Made by a program: the position numbers and the translations under genes
In this document: piece by piece, positions 30,690-38,720 of the stretch
Layout of the letters: the number at the start of each line of letters is the position of its first letter
How positions within the stretch are numbered: position 1 is the stretch's first letter
Virus record (IMG/VR): IMGVR_UViG_3300022745_000061
Span: 1 to 44,035 of that record
From: a virus
Length of the DNA: 44,035 nt
Direction: 5' to 3' (one strand)
Notes under the pieces: model-generated
Database searches by the model: none
What the model saw: only the letters and a program-made list of their open reading frames with translations
Told to the model about the DNA's origin: nothing

Positions 30690-31055
30690 TTACTCCCAAC
30701 TTAGGACATAAGCAAGCAATGAAGCAACGCGGTCAGGATCATCTCTAAGGTGACCAAGAGCCTTGTTGCAAGAAGCACACAGGGCACCGCGGGCCTGTCC
30801 TGTTTCGTGGTCGTGATCGATTTGTAGACGCTTAGAACGATGTCCTTGCGATTCTGTAGCGCCACAAGCAAAACAACCGCGAGCAAACCATTCTAGTACA
30901 GTGTCGCCATCCAATGAATATCGCACTTTGTACTTGCGCAAAATGCGACAATCATTGCATTCGTTTTGCAAGCCGTCTTCGCGTGCAGCATTTTTGCTGA
31001 ACTCGCCGCCTTGACCACACGTTGAACACAGCTTGACGCCGTTCACGGTAGTCAT
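30690..31055 (-). CDS. HNH / endonuclease VII-type nuclease 3 (mobile)
   Basis: A 121-aa zinc nuclease: CSTCG and CNDC near the N terminus, CFACG, LQIDHDHETG and RGALCASCNKALGHLRDDP. It interrupts the tail gene order between adaptor and nozzle. The real start is the ATG at 31055; longer open frame upstream overlaps the adaptor. It ends LSWE, and the upstream adaptor ends YSWE; the shared DNA block AGTTGGGA is retained in both. Confidence 0.85.
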   Translation of the reverse strand: MTTVNGVKLCSTCGQGGEFSKNAAREDGLQNECNDCRILRKYKVRYSLDGDTVLEWFARGCFACGATESQGHRSKRLQIDHDHETGQARGALCASCNKALGHLRDDPDRVASLLAYVLSWE

Positions 31056-31056
31056 C

Positions 31057-31764
31057 TCATTCCCAACTGTAGATCGGCGGACGCAGTGCTCGTTCGGTGC
31101 GATAGGCTTCAGGGCGCTTGCCACGATTGACCACAATCGGCTGCGCCCGAACAGAGTCAACGTAACGCAGCTTGAGCTGCTTGATCGTCGGCAGGAACGA
31201 GTTCAGATAGAGCTGAGCCATCTCAGGATCGTCCTGCTGGGCGTACGTACGCCCCAGCGTATAGTCAGCAATCAGTCGATGGTACTCTTCGGGACAATCA
31301 GGAGCGCTGTTCGTCAACAGCCAGTCAGTGGGCTGACGAGTCCCCAGGATCGTGTAGTTTTCAGCCGAACTAGGCGTCGGCCAAAGAAAAAGGGACCTCC
31401 CCCACACCGAGAACTCAAACGGTGTTCCCTGAGACGGCGAGTCCTGTCGCCACCCATCCCGAGCCTGCCTCTGCTGAACGGGCTGAAGGCTCCAACGGGG
31501 ACCGCGTACGTCCGCGATCGTCTGCAAAGGGGTAGGGGAGGTCAAACCCGTGTACGAATCGAGATCGTACTCGGCCTGACCTGCGGTCGTGGTGAACGAG
31601 TAGGCAACGTGCAGCCACGACGGAGTATCATCGAACTCGCCAATGATACGGTTGTATCCGTCCTGCATGAAGATGTCGAGGACGGTCGACGGGACCTCAT
31701 CAGCCTGCACGTCGAGATGATCGTACACGTACTGCCTGATGTCCGAAGGCGCAAGTGCAGTCAT
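31057..31764 (-). CDS. Head-to-tail adaptor protein
   Basis: A 235-aa protein resembling podovirus adaptor proteins (P22 gp4 or T7 gp11 type): an N-terminal helix pair with IRQYVYDHLDV and FMQDGYNRI, a beta-rich middle (about 90-140) with LFLWPTPSS, and a helical end (about 160-205). It would form the ring between portal and nozzle. The start overlaps the preceding stop (ATGA). The protein ends YSWE. Confidence 0.7.
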   Translation of the reverse strand: MTALAPSDIRQYVYDHLDVQADEVPSTVLDIFMQDGYNRIIGEFDDTPSWLHVAYSFTTTAGQAEYDLDSYTGLTSPTPLQTIADVRGPRWSLQPVQQRQARDGWRQDSPSQGTPFEFSVWGRSLFLWPTPSSAENYTILGTRQPTDWLLTNSAPDCPEEYHRLIADYTLGRTYAQQDDPEMAQLYLNSFLPTIKQLKLRYVDSVRAQPIVVNRGKRPEAYRTERALRPPIYSWE

Positions 31765-32381
31765 CGCGGGAGGATTCCTAGCTTCTGCATGATGAGGATC
31801 TTTTGCTTCCTGGCAGCCGCACTCAGCGGACCGCCAGACTTCCACCGACGACCCAGCGCAGCGGCCACGTCGTTGGCGTACTGCTCGTTTGGGCTCGTGT
31901 GCGTTGAGCCACCAGCGGGACCATCCAGCGGAAGGTGCCCGAAGATTGAACGAGGCGTATCAGCGGGTGGAACCCAACCCATCCGCAACTTGGTGTAGTT
32001 GTCGGCAGCGGCCTCATTCTGCAGCCGCTTGTCAGCAACCAGATGACCGAGTTCGTGTGCAACAACGAACTGGTCATACTTGTGACCGTGCTTCAGACCC
32101 ATCATCTGAGTCTCACGGTTGTTCGGGTTGAAGGCCACAGTGTTCTGGCCCTGCATTGCAACTGCCCGAGGAGTGTAGTTCCCCTCGTCCTGCACGGGTT
32201 GAAACGGCCCGATGTTCTGCTTGTCGTAACCGACACTGCCATCCTCAAATCGAGTAGGCACCTGATGGTACGATGTAGGCATAGTGAAACGGGCGTCAGG
32301 AACGCCCGCCTTCTGCTTCAGTTTGTTGAACAGCAACTCCAAGTTGAGGAGATGCTGAGCGGGCTTTGGCCTAGGGGGCAC
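31761..32381 (-). CDS. Zinc metallopeptidase-like virion protein (HELGH)
   Basis: A 206-aa protein with VVAHELGHLVAD (about 107-118), the classic HExxH zincin motif, followed by NEAAAD, where an Asn/Glu/Asp may supply the third ligand. It starts at GTG, overlapping the preceding gene by 11 bases. It is encoded among head genes, so it may process virion proteins or host surface proteins. Phage proteins with HELGH near head genes are known, but the target here is unknown. Confidence 0.7.
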   Translation of the reverse strand: MPPRPKPAQHLLNLELLFNKLKQKAGVPDARFTMPTSYHQVPTRFEDGSVGYDKQNIGPFQPVQDEGNYTPRAVAMQGQNTVAFNPNNRETQMMGLKHGHKYDQFVVAHELGHLVADKRLQNEAAADNYTKLRMGWVPPADTPRSIFGHLPLDGPAGGSTHTSPNEQYANDVAAALGRRWKSGGPLSAAARKQKILIMQKLGILPR

Positions 32382-32631
32382 TCTTCAACGCCTTCAGGTG
32401 TCCGACACAGTGATCCGTGCCCTTCGCCTTCGGGGCCTTGCAGGGTGCTCCCTTCTTCGTGGTTCCAGCACAACCAGTGTGCTCTGCAACCTCGTCACCA
32501 GCGTAAGGCGCGCCGCTGAAGGGGGCGGGCTCGCCATAAGCGTAGCCCACCGCCCTCCCATACGGCTCACCGTAAGCACTGCCGACAGCAGTGCCCTGGC
32601 TTCCGACAAGGATGCCCTTGCCGCTCGACAT
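32371..32631 (-). CDS. Small Gly/Tyr-rich protein with C-x-PC-x-C-H motif
   Basis: An 86-aa protein. The N-terminal half is low-complexity (repeated AYGEP and GYAYGEP). The C-terminal half has CAGTTKKGAPCKAPKAKG and HCVGHL, a cysteine/histidine motif found in many small phage and bacterial proteins and likely to bind zinc. It lies between putative decoration and peptidase genes. Its virion role is unknown. Confidence 0.65.
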   Translation of the reverse strand: MSSGKGILVGSQGTAVGSAYGEPYGRAVGYAYGEPAPFSGAPYAGDEVAEHTGCAGTTKKGAPCKAPKAKGTDHCVGHLKALKSAP

Positions 32632-33050
32632 CAGCTACCCACGAACCGAGCGCGGAACTGCGCTGTGGCAGCGATAGCGTTACCCGTACCGACCTGAGCA
32701 CCAGCAGACTGGATCTTCAGGAGCGGAGCCTGGGGCGTACCGTTCGTGTTGTTGTCGAGGAAGTAGTTGTAAGTGACAGTACCGTTAGCGGTGTCCCACT
32801 GAGCCTTCGTGTACGGAGCATCCACAGACCGAGACGCACGAATGAACATGTCGTCAATCTGCTTCAGACCCAGCGCACGGAGAAGACCCGTGTGGGTGGT
32901 GCTGCCGACGACCACCGAAGTGGTCGCCAGCGGCACGCCGTTGGTGGTAGAGTCACCCGTGTCGAAGTCGACGGTAGCGGAGATTGCCCGCTTGCCATCA
33001 ACCGTGACCTCTTGCTTGATGTCACTGAGCGTGATGATCGCAGCAGCCAT
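32631..33050 (-). CDS. Virion protein, possible head decoration
   Basis: A 139-aa strand-rich protein with Thr/Ala/Val richness (about 35-60 and 90-139) and a RALGLKQIDDMFI helix in the middle. It is encoded after the capsid gene with the 122-aa protein, a usual site for decoration or head-completion proteins. I recognise no specific family. Confidence 0.65.
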   Translation of the reverse strand: MAAAIITLSDIKQEVTVDGKRAISATVDFDTGDSTTNGVPLATTSVVVGSTTHTGLLRALGLKQIDDMFIRASRSVDAPYTKAQWDTANGTVTYNYFLDNNTNGTPQAPLLKIQSAGAQVGTGNAIAATAQFRARFVGS

Positions 33051-33068
33051 GCTGTGCTACTCCTTTGC

Positions 33069-33437
33069 TCAGGTAACGTCGAGGACAGTGACCTGGAACG
33101 TCTTGCTCGCACCAGTCACAGCCGCAGCAGGCAGCGAGTCAGCGTAAAGCTGAACCGTGTCCGCAGCGGTGACCACGCCCCAGATGCGACCGAGGTTCGC
33201 CAGCGCAACCGTCGGCGCACCGACGATGACGATGTCGCCCACGGCGGCACCAGTGACGGTCGTGGTCGCAGCGAACGCCGCAGTACCGACCAGGCCAGCG
33301 GCCTGGGCCGACACCGACGGAACCGCCTGCGTGACCGACTTGGTGAAAGCACCCTTGATCGGGCCAGAAGCACCGAGGAAGAGCGACTCCAGGATGTAGG
33401 GGATGTCCTTGGACAGATCCGCGTTGGCAGCAGCCAT
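33069..33437 (-). CDS. Virion protein, probable head decoration or spike
   Basis: A 122-aa protein. Its second half (GDIVIVGAPTVALANLGRIWG, then a strand and SLPAAAVTGASKTFQVTV) follows a pattern common in small beta-sandwich phage proteins encoded right after the capsid gene. It may trim capsid vertices or capsomers. The ATG follows AGGAGG. Confidence 0.65.
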   Translation of the reverse strand: MAAANADLSKDIPYILESLFLGASGPIKGAFTKSVTQAVPSVSAQAAGLVGTAAFAATTTVTGAAVGDIVIVGAPTVALANLGRIWGVVTAADTVQLYADSLPAAAVTGASKTFQVTVLDVT

Positions 33438-33447
33438 CAGAAGCCTC

Positions 33448-34449
33448 CTAGCTCTTGTTCGTCAGAACGCCGAGGAACCGACGGTTGTTGGTCACGAGGT
33501 TTCCGTAGCACAGGATCTGCGAGTACTTCGCATCCTGACCGTGAGGCTTCTCGAACGGCGTGGGCTTGAACCACACGTCGCTGTGAACCTTCAGCTTCAG
33601 GAACTTGCTGTTGAGGAAGTACATACGGTCGGTGACGGGCGTAGCCCCACCGATGTGCTCGTCCCAGAGGACAGGAGCCGACTTGTACATCAGGTTCTCG
33701 AAGCCCGCCGACGCGGCCTTCGGGTCCTGGAACCGCTGCGACGGCTGAAGCAGCGACTCGTACTTCTCCCACAGCGCCTGGCCCGTGATGATGAACTCGG
33801 GACGGACGGTACCCGCCGAACAACGGTTGAACATGTTCGACATGGTGGGGATGGACAGAGCCTGCGTGGTACCGTTGACCTGGTTCTGCCACCAGGAGTT
33901 ACCCGCAGCCTCAGAGTCGATGTTGCCGACGAACGTGTTGGACGAACCAGCCACGTACTCCGAGTCACCCTTGGTCGACGTGGTCTCGGTGTGCGACACG
34001 ATGGCCGCGATACCGTTCCAGTTGCGAGTGTTGGTGGTCGGGTTGTCGAACAGCATCGTGTTCAGACCGTCAGTGATCGACAGCTCAAGCTGGTCGACCT
34101 TGGCCTTCAGGAGAGCGATGACAGCCTCACGACTGTTGTTCTTCGCCTCCTCGATACCGCTGATGGCGACCGTACCCGCGTACTGCTTCCAGTCGTACAC
34201 CGCGGAAGTGATGCCTTCCTGCGGCGTGGTCGAAAGGGAGTCGTACGCCTGGTAGGCACCGACGGTGGTGTTGGACGCGTAGAGGATCGGCTCAACGAGC
34301 TGCTCCCCGCCGCCGACCTTCTCGATGTTACCAGCCTCACGCAGCCAGTACAGCAGAGTGCTGTTGCCGAAGATGTTGTCTTCGAGCTTAGGCGTGTAGT
34401 GCTTGAGCGTGGTGCTGATAATCGCGTCGAAGGAGCTGTTACCAGCCAT
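33448..34449 (-). CDS. Major capsid protein
   Basis: A 333-aa protein with the expected length and order for a HK97-fold capsid protein. The N-terminal arm (about 1-35, ends NIFGNSTLLYWL), a long helix (about 108-130) rich in Glu/Lys/Leu, and the strand-rich A-domain-like segment with VRPEFIITGQALWEKYE (about 210-226) support this. It lies directly after the scaffold gene. Confidence 0.85.
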   Translation of the reverse strand: MAGNSSFDAIISTTLKHYTPKLEDNIFGNSTLLYWLREAGNIEKVGGGEQLVEPILYASNTTVGAYQAYDSLSTTPQEGITSAVYDWKQYAGTVAISGIEEAKNNSREAVIALLKAKVDQLELSITDGLNTMLFDNPTTNTRNWNGIAAIVSHTETTSTKGDSEYVAGSSNTFVGNIDSEAAGNSWWQNQVNGTTQALSIPTMSNMFNRCSAGTVRPEFIITGQALWEKYESLLQPSQRFQDPKAASAGFENLMYKSAPVLWDEHIGGATPVTDRMYFLNSKFLKLKVHSDVWFKPTPFEKPHGQDAKYSQILCYGNLVTNNRRFLGVLTNKS

Positions 34450-34474
34450 GCGTGATTATCTCCGATGTGAGGTT

Positions 34475-35224
34475 CTAAATGGAACCGTTGGACTGAAGTT
34501 CAAGGAGAGCATTCGCCATAGCGTCGTTGATGTTGTTGACCTCACGGAACTCGGGGACCTGGCCCCCAAGCTGCGAGGAACGACCTGCGACAGGCGGAGC
34601 GCTACGCTTCGCCTGCAGTGCCTGAGCGTTGTGCTGTGCTCGCTGCTCGGCCGTCTGGCGCTCTTCACGCCAATCCAGATAAGCAGCTCGCAGGTTCGGG
34701 ATGTTGTTCTCGGCCGCATACTCCAGAACCGCCATGCGGTCAAAGTCCTGGTACTGCGACTCAAGCTGCGAACAGATCCCGTCAAGCTGACGCTCGAACT
34801 CCTGCTGCTCGATTTCTTGGAAACGCTGGTCGTACTCTCGGAACTTCTGCTCACTCGGGTCGAGGAGGTTCTCCTCGGTGTCCGCCAGAAGATTCTGCTG
34901 AAGTGCTTCCAGTGTCGCCTGCGGATTCTCGATCAGGGCCTCCATCAGCGCAAGCGCCTGGGCTGCCTCTGCTCGCTCCTGCGCTGCCGCCTGAGTCTTC
35001 TTGGTGTAATCAGACTGGCGCAGGTAGCCCTTCTCCAGCTCCTCCAGCGGAACCTGGGTTCCGTCGGAAAGGGTGTAGAAGGAAGTATCCTGGGTTTCGG
35101 TGGTGCCACCATTGTCAACAGGAGCATCGTGTTCGCCAACGCCAAGTGCCTCAGCGAGTGATTCCTCCAGAGACGGAGCCTCACCAACGAGGGGATCAGT
35201 AGTCCCCTCAGTCTCGTTTCCCAT
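34475..35224 (-). CDS. Scaffolding protein
   Basis: A 249-aa highly acidic, helical protein. A disordered N terminus (1-45) is followed by FYTLSDGTQVPLEELEKGYLRQSDYTKKT (in short pieces), a hallmark of phage scaffold proteins, then long coiled coils (about 78-160, 180-210) and an Asn-rich C-terminal segment that would bind the capsid. It sits immediately before the capsid gene and just after the P2 element. Confidence 0.85.
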   Translation of the reverse strand: MGNETEGTTDPLVGEAPSLEESLAEALGVGEHDAPVDNGGTTETQDTSFYTLSDGTQVPLEELEKGYLRQSDYTKKTQAAAQERAEAAQALALMEALIENPQATLEALQQNLLADTEENLLDPSEQKFREYDQRFQEIEQQEFERQLDGICSQLESQYQDFDRMAVLEYAAENNIPNLRAAYLDWREERQTAEQRAQHNAQALQAKRSAPPVAGRSSQLGGQVPEFREVNNINDAMANALLELQSNGSI

Positions 35225-35288
35225 TGTTGCCTCTCGTGGAGTCCGCCAGCGGCGGGTGTTCCCGTTTGGAACTAGGTATGTTGGGCAT
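35208..35288 (-). CDS. Possible 26-aa leader peptide
   Basis: A short frame starting at an ATG that follows P2 and an AGGGG ribosome-binding site at good spacing (7 bases). It ends 17 bases inside the scaffold gene. It may be a real microprotein or a leader that couples translation of the scaffold gene. The peptide is basic and polar (MPNIPSSKREHPPLADS). Confidence 0.35.
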   Translation of the reverse strand: MPNIPSSKREHPPLADSTRGNNGKRD

Positions 35289-35294
35289 GATTAT

Positions 35295-35324
35295 GCCCCT
35301 ATGGAGAAGTACGTTTTGTTCCGC
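35295..35324 (-). promoter_or_regulatory. Late promoter-like element P2 (before the scaffold/capsid genes)
   Basis: On the minus strand, GCGGAACAAAA, 11 bases, then ATAGGGG. It follows the stop of the Ig-like protein gene and leads into a short leader and the scaffold gene. Placing it before the most abundantly needed proteins fits a strong late promoter. Confidence 0.6.
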
Positions 35325-35335
35325 CCACGATTACG

Positions 35336-35797
35336 CTAAGCGGTACCAAGTACCTCATCGTCACCCGTGCGGGAGACGAGTACCTCATCGACGGCAAACC
35401 CAATCGGGTCGAACTTGGGACGAACCGTCAAAGAACGTGACGTGGCATACGTGGTTGGCGTGCCAGGATTGATCTCGCCAAACATCTGAATCTCGTAGGT
35501 TCCCTTGGCGGCGGGAGTCCACGTAGCCTGCCAAAGATCGGCTGATCCAACCTGCGTCATGTAGGCGGTCGCAGTGACCGCAGTGCGAACGCCGCTGGAG
35601 TCAAACCCCCAAACCTTCCATTGCGCTGCCTGGTCAAGCGCAAGAACTCCTGTTGAGTCCACAATCTGGAAGTAAAGCGTGCAGGGCACGCCGACAGCAA
35701 TCTCGTCGGGAGCAAGAATGCAGGCGTACGCACCGAACGAAAGAGGCGTGACCGAAACGGTACCTGAAGCACCGCTGAAGAGTAGAAGTAGACTCAT
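35336..35797 (-). CDS. Ig-like virion protein
   Basis: A 153-aa protein starting MSLLLLFSG, then two strand-rich halves that read like an Ig or FN3-type domain (ADLWQATWTPAAKGTYEIQMFGE near residues 88-110). It is encoded between portal and scaffold with other putative fibre proteins. It may decorate the virion and bind host surface sugars. The ATG overlaps the upstream stop. Confidence 0.65.
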   Translation of the reverse strand: MSLLLLFSGASGTVSVTPLSFGAYACILAPDEIAVGVPCTLYFQIVDSTGVLALDQAAQWKVWGFDSSGVRTAVTATAYMTQVGSADLWQATWTPAAKGTYEIQMFGEINPGTPTTYATSRSLTVRPKFDPIGFAVDEVLVSRTGDDEVLGTA

Positions 35798-36468
35798 TGC
35801 GGCCCCATGCCCATCATACACTGTTCGGGCATCTCACCAAAGAAACCCGCCCCAAGCAGGCCCTGGTTGGCCGCTGTGGTCCAGGACCAAATGCCAAGGT
35901 GGCTACCGAAGACGTGGGAGGAGTGGGTGGCATCAAGGTCTTCGGCCACGCACATGCGACCGCCGTTGTAGATGACCGTTCCCATGTTGAAGGTTTGCGC
36001 GCTCGTCACTGCCGAGAAACCGATGACGGCCAGGTATAGCAGGTTGTCCTGAGCACTGAACGTCGAACCAATAGCCTCGGTTCGGGTCGTTCCAGAAGCC
36101 TGGTTGTCCATGCCACCCGTGGCGTTTGCCCAGTTGTTGGGCGTCGTCGAGTAGGCGGTGGTACCCGAGTACTCGGTGATGAACAGGCGCATGACCGTGG
36201 CGGCCGTAGCGGTGGCCGTCACCGTCGTGGACTCAGTACCGTCAGCAACCTTGGCGAACAACGAAATCGACGAACCCGAGGCGCTCCAGGTGGCCTCCTG
36301 AATCAAGGTCCAGCCCGTGATGGCGTTGGTCAGTTTGGGTTTGTTGGACATGACGCACGCGATCAGCAGATCACCCTTGGTGGGCGTAGCTGCGTACGTT
36401 GCGCTGATCGATGCCGAAACACCCGATCCGCCGTTCGCGTCCTGAGAGGCGATACGAGCGATGCCCAT
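35794..36468 (-). CDS. Putative beta-sandwich virion protein
   Basis: A 224-aa Thr/Ser/Ala-rich protein with repeated strand patterns (TGWTLIQEATWSASGSS, FITEYSGTT, YLAVIGFSA) resembling the jelly-roll proteins of phage fibres and prophages. It could be a spike or receptor-binding protein. It overlaps the next gene by four bases and abuts the previous. Confidence 0.6.
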   Translation of the reverse strand: MGIARIASQDANGGSGVSASISATYAATPTKGDLLIACVMSNKPKLTNAITGWTLIQEATWSASGSSISLFAKVADGTESTTVTATATAATVMRLFITEYSGTTAYSTTPNNWANATGGMDNQASGTTRTEAIGSTFSAQDNLLYLAVIGFSAVTSAQTFNMGTVIYNGGRMCVAEDLDATHSSHVFGSHLGIWSWTTAANQGLLGAGFFGEMPEQCMMGMGPQ

Positions 36469-36704
36469 CAGAAGTCCTCGGTGTACCCGACCAGCGACTT
36501 GAGAGCGGGCGGAACCTTGGTGGCCTTGAGGATGCCATCACGGGCATCCGAAAGCACGACTCGCAACTTGTCCTTGACCTCCTCGTCAGAGGGGCCATCA
36601 ACGTCAGTAATGTGAACGGTCAGCGTGGTTGGAGAGTCGTTGACCATCATCACAATGGTCATGACCTCGGCATCAGCGTCTACAATCTTCCAAGAATCAA
36701 CCAT
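36468..36704 (-). CDS. Small acidic protein
   Basis: A 78-aa protein with strand-rich first half (WKIVDADAEVMTIVMMVND) and helical second half (SDEEVKDKLRVVLSDAR). It is encoded between two putative fibre proteins. It may be a fibre chaperone or a structural part; no family is recognised. Confidence 0.6.
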   Translation of the reverse strand: MVDSWKIVDADAEVMTIVMMVNDSPTTLTVHITDVDGPSDEEVKDKLRVVLSDARDGILKATKVPPALKSLVGYTEDF

Positions 36705-36709
36705 GAGAC

Positions 36710-37837
36710 CTACTTGTACATAAGGTTGACGATGACATCGTTAGCACCAATAGCGGTGGTGTCGGCATCAGCGATCAGACCCGTGATGGCAATGGCAATA
36801 CCAGTACCAAAAGCGATACCTGACACGAACTCGGCGGCAATCGCGCCCGAACCTGACGTGCCGCCAGGAATCAGAAGCGTCATGACGGGAGTGTCCGAAC
36901 CGACCGTGGGGGCAGACGCCTTGTTGTACAGCTTCACAAAACGGGCAGCGGCGTTGGTGTTAGTAATGTACCAACCATACACCTGGCCAGCAGAAGCCTT
37001 CACGCTGTTGGCGTTAGTGGTACCAGCCGACAACAGACGATAGATTGTCAGACCGCCAGACGTGGCAGGCGTTTGCGTGACAGTGGCCGTGTTGCCCACG
37101 TTGACGTGCAAACGACCCGAAGCGTCGGTGTTCAGCGTCGCGTAGTCGCCGTCTGTGCCAGCAGAGCTGCTCGCCGTGTCCGCACGGCGTGTCAGCGCAA
37201 CAGTACCAAGATCGCCCGAAGCGTGAACGGCGTCCTCGGCGTACTGTGTACCACCACCACCGCCGCTGATGACGGTGACAGGCAGAGGATCAGTAGAACT
37301 GATGTTGGCGGCACCGCCGCTCTTGGCGAGGACAAGGCCAACCACCGCACGGGTATCCGTACCAGCGCCAGTATCAAGGTCTGCGGTCGTTAGCTCAGAG
37401 TCGACGGTGACCGTGCCCGAGACGCCGACCGTACCACTGATCGGCTGTGTGGCCTGCCAGAAAGTACCACTCACGGGGATGGCGGTACCACCGCCAACAC
37501 CCTGAACAGAGATCACATCAGCGGACGGCGTACCCGCCGTACCAAGAGCAGGCTGCTTGGCGGCAGTGGCAGCGCCCGTTGGGAGCGGCAGCGCCGCAGC
37601 CGAAATCGGCTGAGTCGCCTGCCAGAAGGTGCCAGTGACAGCGATCGTTGCGTTGGTGACGTTGACCTTGAGACCGTTGGTTGCATCGCCAGGAAGCCTG
37701 GCGGAGCTATCCTCAGTGCCGTCCACCAGCTTCACAAGCTGGACATGCTGTCCGCCTGCAAGCTGGTCGGTAGCAATCACCGTCGAAGCGGGGATCGTGG
37801 CGAGGGTAGCGGATTGTGTGGTTACATCATTCGCCAT
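36710..37837 (-). CDS. Fibre or spike protein with repeated GTFWQATQPIS segments
   Basis: A 375-aa protein. VTGTFWQATQPIS (about 67-79) and VSGTFWQATQPIS (about 121-133) repeat, separated by low-complexity Ala/Gly/Thr sequence; a beta-rich C-terminal domain (about 265-375) follows. Such FWQATQPIS-type repeats are common in phage fibre or virion surface proteins. The early part suggests a triple-stranded shaft. The unusual location between portal and scaffold is noted. Confidence 0.65.
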   Translation of the reverse strand: MANDVTTQSATLATIPASTVIATDQLAGGQHVQLVKLVDGTEDSSARLPGDATNGLKVNVTNATIAVTGTFWQATQPISAAALPLPTGAATAAKQPALGTAGTPSADVISVQGVGGGTAIPVSGTFWQATQPISGTVGVSGTVTVDSELTTADLDTGAGTDTRAVVGLVLAKSGGAANISSTDPLPVTVISGGGGGTQYAEDAVHASGDLGTVALTRRADTASSSAGTDGDYATLNTDASGRLHVNVGNTATVTQTPATSGGLTIYRLLSAGTTNANSVKASAGQVYGWYITNTNAAARFVKLYNKASAPTVGSDTPVMTLLIPGGTSGSGAIAAEFVSGIAFGTGIAIAITGLIADADTTAIGANDVIVNLMYK

Positions 37838-38070
37838 TAGTAGTACGTCTCCGTGGCGCGGTTATCCCACACGCCTGAGCCCTCGTTCGTCCACTGGATG
37901 TTCGTGGGGCTTCCGTTGGTGAGTGTGACCTTCTTGATCGTCCAAGCCGCGGCTGAAGACGCGGGAGGAGTACCCGTCCTGTCGTAGTCGCCGTAACCGA
38001 CGTAGATGACAGTGGGTAGAATGTCGACCCGCTGAGGCGAGCGACGACCGTCGTAAGTACTCCGACTCAC
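37837..38070 (-). CDS. Small virion-associated protein
   Basis: A 77-aa protein, partly strand-rich (VIYVGYGDY, WTIKKVTLTNG). It starts at a GTG overlapping the preceding stop (GTGA) and shares a base with the next gene. It fits a minor virion or fibre-connector protein; no family is recognised. Confidence 0.6.
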   Translation of the reverse strand: MSRSTYDGRRSPQRVDILPTVIYVGYGDYDRTGTPPASSAAAWTIKKVTLTNGSPTNIQWTNEGSGVWDNRATETYY

Positions 38071-38357
38071 GTCTTCGTCGGAATCCAGTACACGTAGACC
38101 GCTGTGGCAGCCGCACCAAGCGTGCAATACAGCTTGGCGAAGTTGATACCCTCAGGGCCGAACGAGTTGTGGTTCGGGGCCAACACCGAAGCGATCTGGT
38201 TCGCAGCGGTCGCGCCGTCCACGTCGTTGAAAAACGTGGTCTCAGCGGTACCACCGACGACCTTGACGCCGATGAGGCGACCCGAGTTGGCAGTGACAGC
38301 ACCGCTAGCGGTGAGGCGAGTGGTGGTAGCGCCCATAGCGGCGTAAGAAGAAGACAT
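38067..38357 (-). CDS. Small virion protein
   Basis: A 96-aa Ala/Thr-rich, strand-rich protein. Segments GRLIGVKVVGGTAETTFFND and AKLYCTLGAAATAVYVYW fit the small beta-barrel head or tail decoration proteins of phages. It follows the HNH gene; the HNH gene's stop lies two bases upstream of its ATG. Confidence 0.6.
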   Translation of the reverse strand: MSSSYAAMGATTTRLTASGAVTANSGRLIGVKVVGGTAETTFFNDVDGATAANQIASVLAPNHNSFGPEGINFAKLYCTLGAAATAVYVYWIPTKT

Positions 38358-38359
38358 GG

Positions 38360-38716
38360 TTATCCTGGTCGAGGGGTTAGATATTCTTTTGCCGCATCAA
38401 GCCACTCTAGTGAGTCTCTTAACCAGCCCAACGTTAAATTACATCTACGGCACAGAAGACCACGAACGCACTGTCCGCAAGAACGTTCTCCTGCGCAACA
38501 ACTGTGATCATGGTCAACTGCCAATCGCGTGACAGCACCACTTCCATGCTTATGCGTTTCTGGCTGACCACAAATCGCACACAATCCCCGTTGAGAATTC
38601 CACATGCGATCATATTCATCAGTGGTCATGTTGTACTTGTGCTTCAGTTTGGCTCGTCGGTCCCAATCCCTGGAACCATTTGCCAACTTCTTTTCACCTT
38701 TCTTCACTCCCCGCAT
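38360..38716 (-). CDS. HNH / endonuclease VII-type nuclease 4 (mobile)
   Basis: A 118-aa basic zinc nuclease: CAICGQPE, then LAVDHDHSC, CGQCVRGLLCRRCNLTLGWLRDS. It separates the 69-aa gene upstream from the 96-aa virion gene downstream. The ATG at 38716 is chosen for its basic start (MRGVKKGEKK). It ends TPRPG; the upstream gene ends IPRPG. All four shared codons (Pro, Arg, Pro, Gly) differ at the third base between the two genes. Confidence 0.85.
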   Translation of the reverse strand: MRGVKKGEKKLANGSRDWDRRAKLKHKYNMTTDEYDRMWNSQRGLCAICGQPETHKHGSGAVTRLAVDHDHSCCAGERSCGQCVRGLLCRRCNLTLGWLRDSLEWLDAAKEYLTPRPG

Positions 38717-38720
38717 TTGA

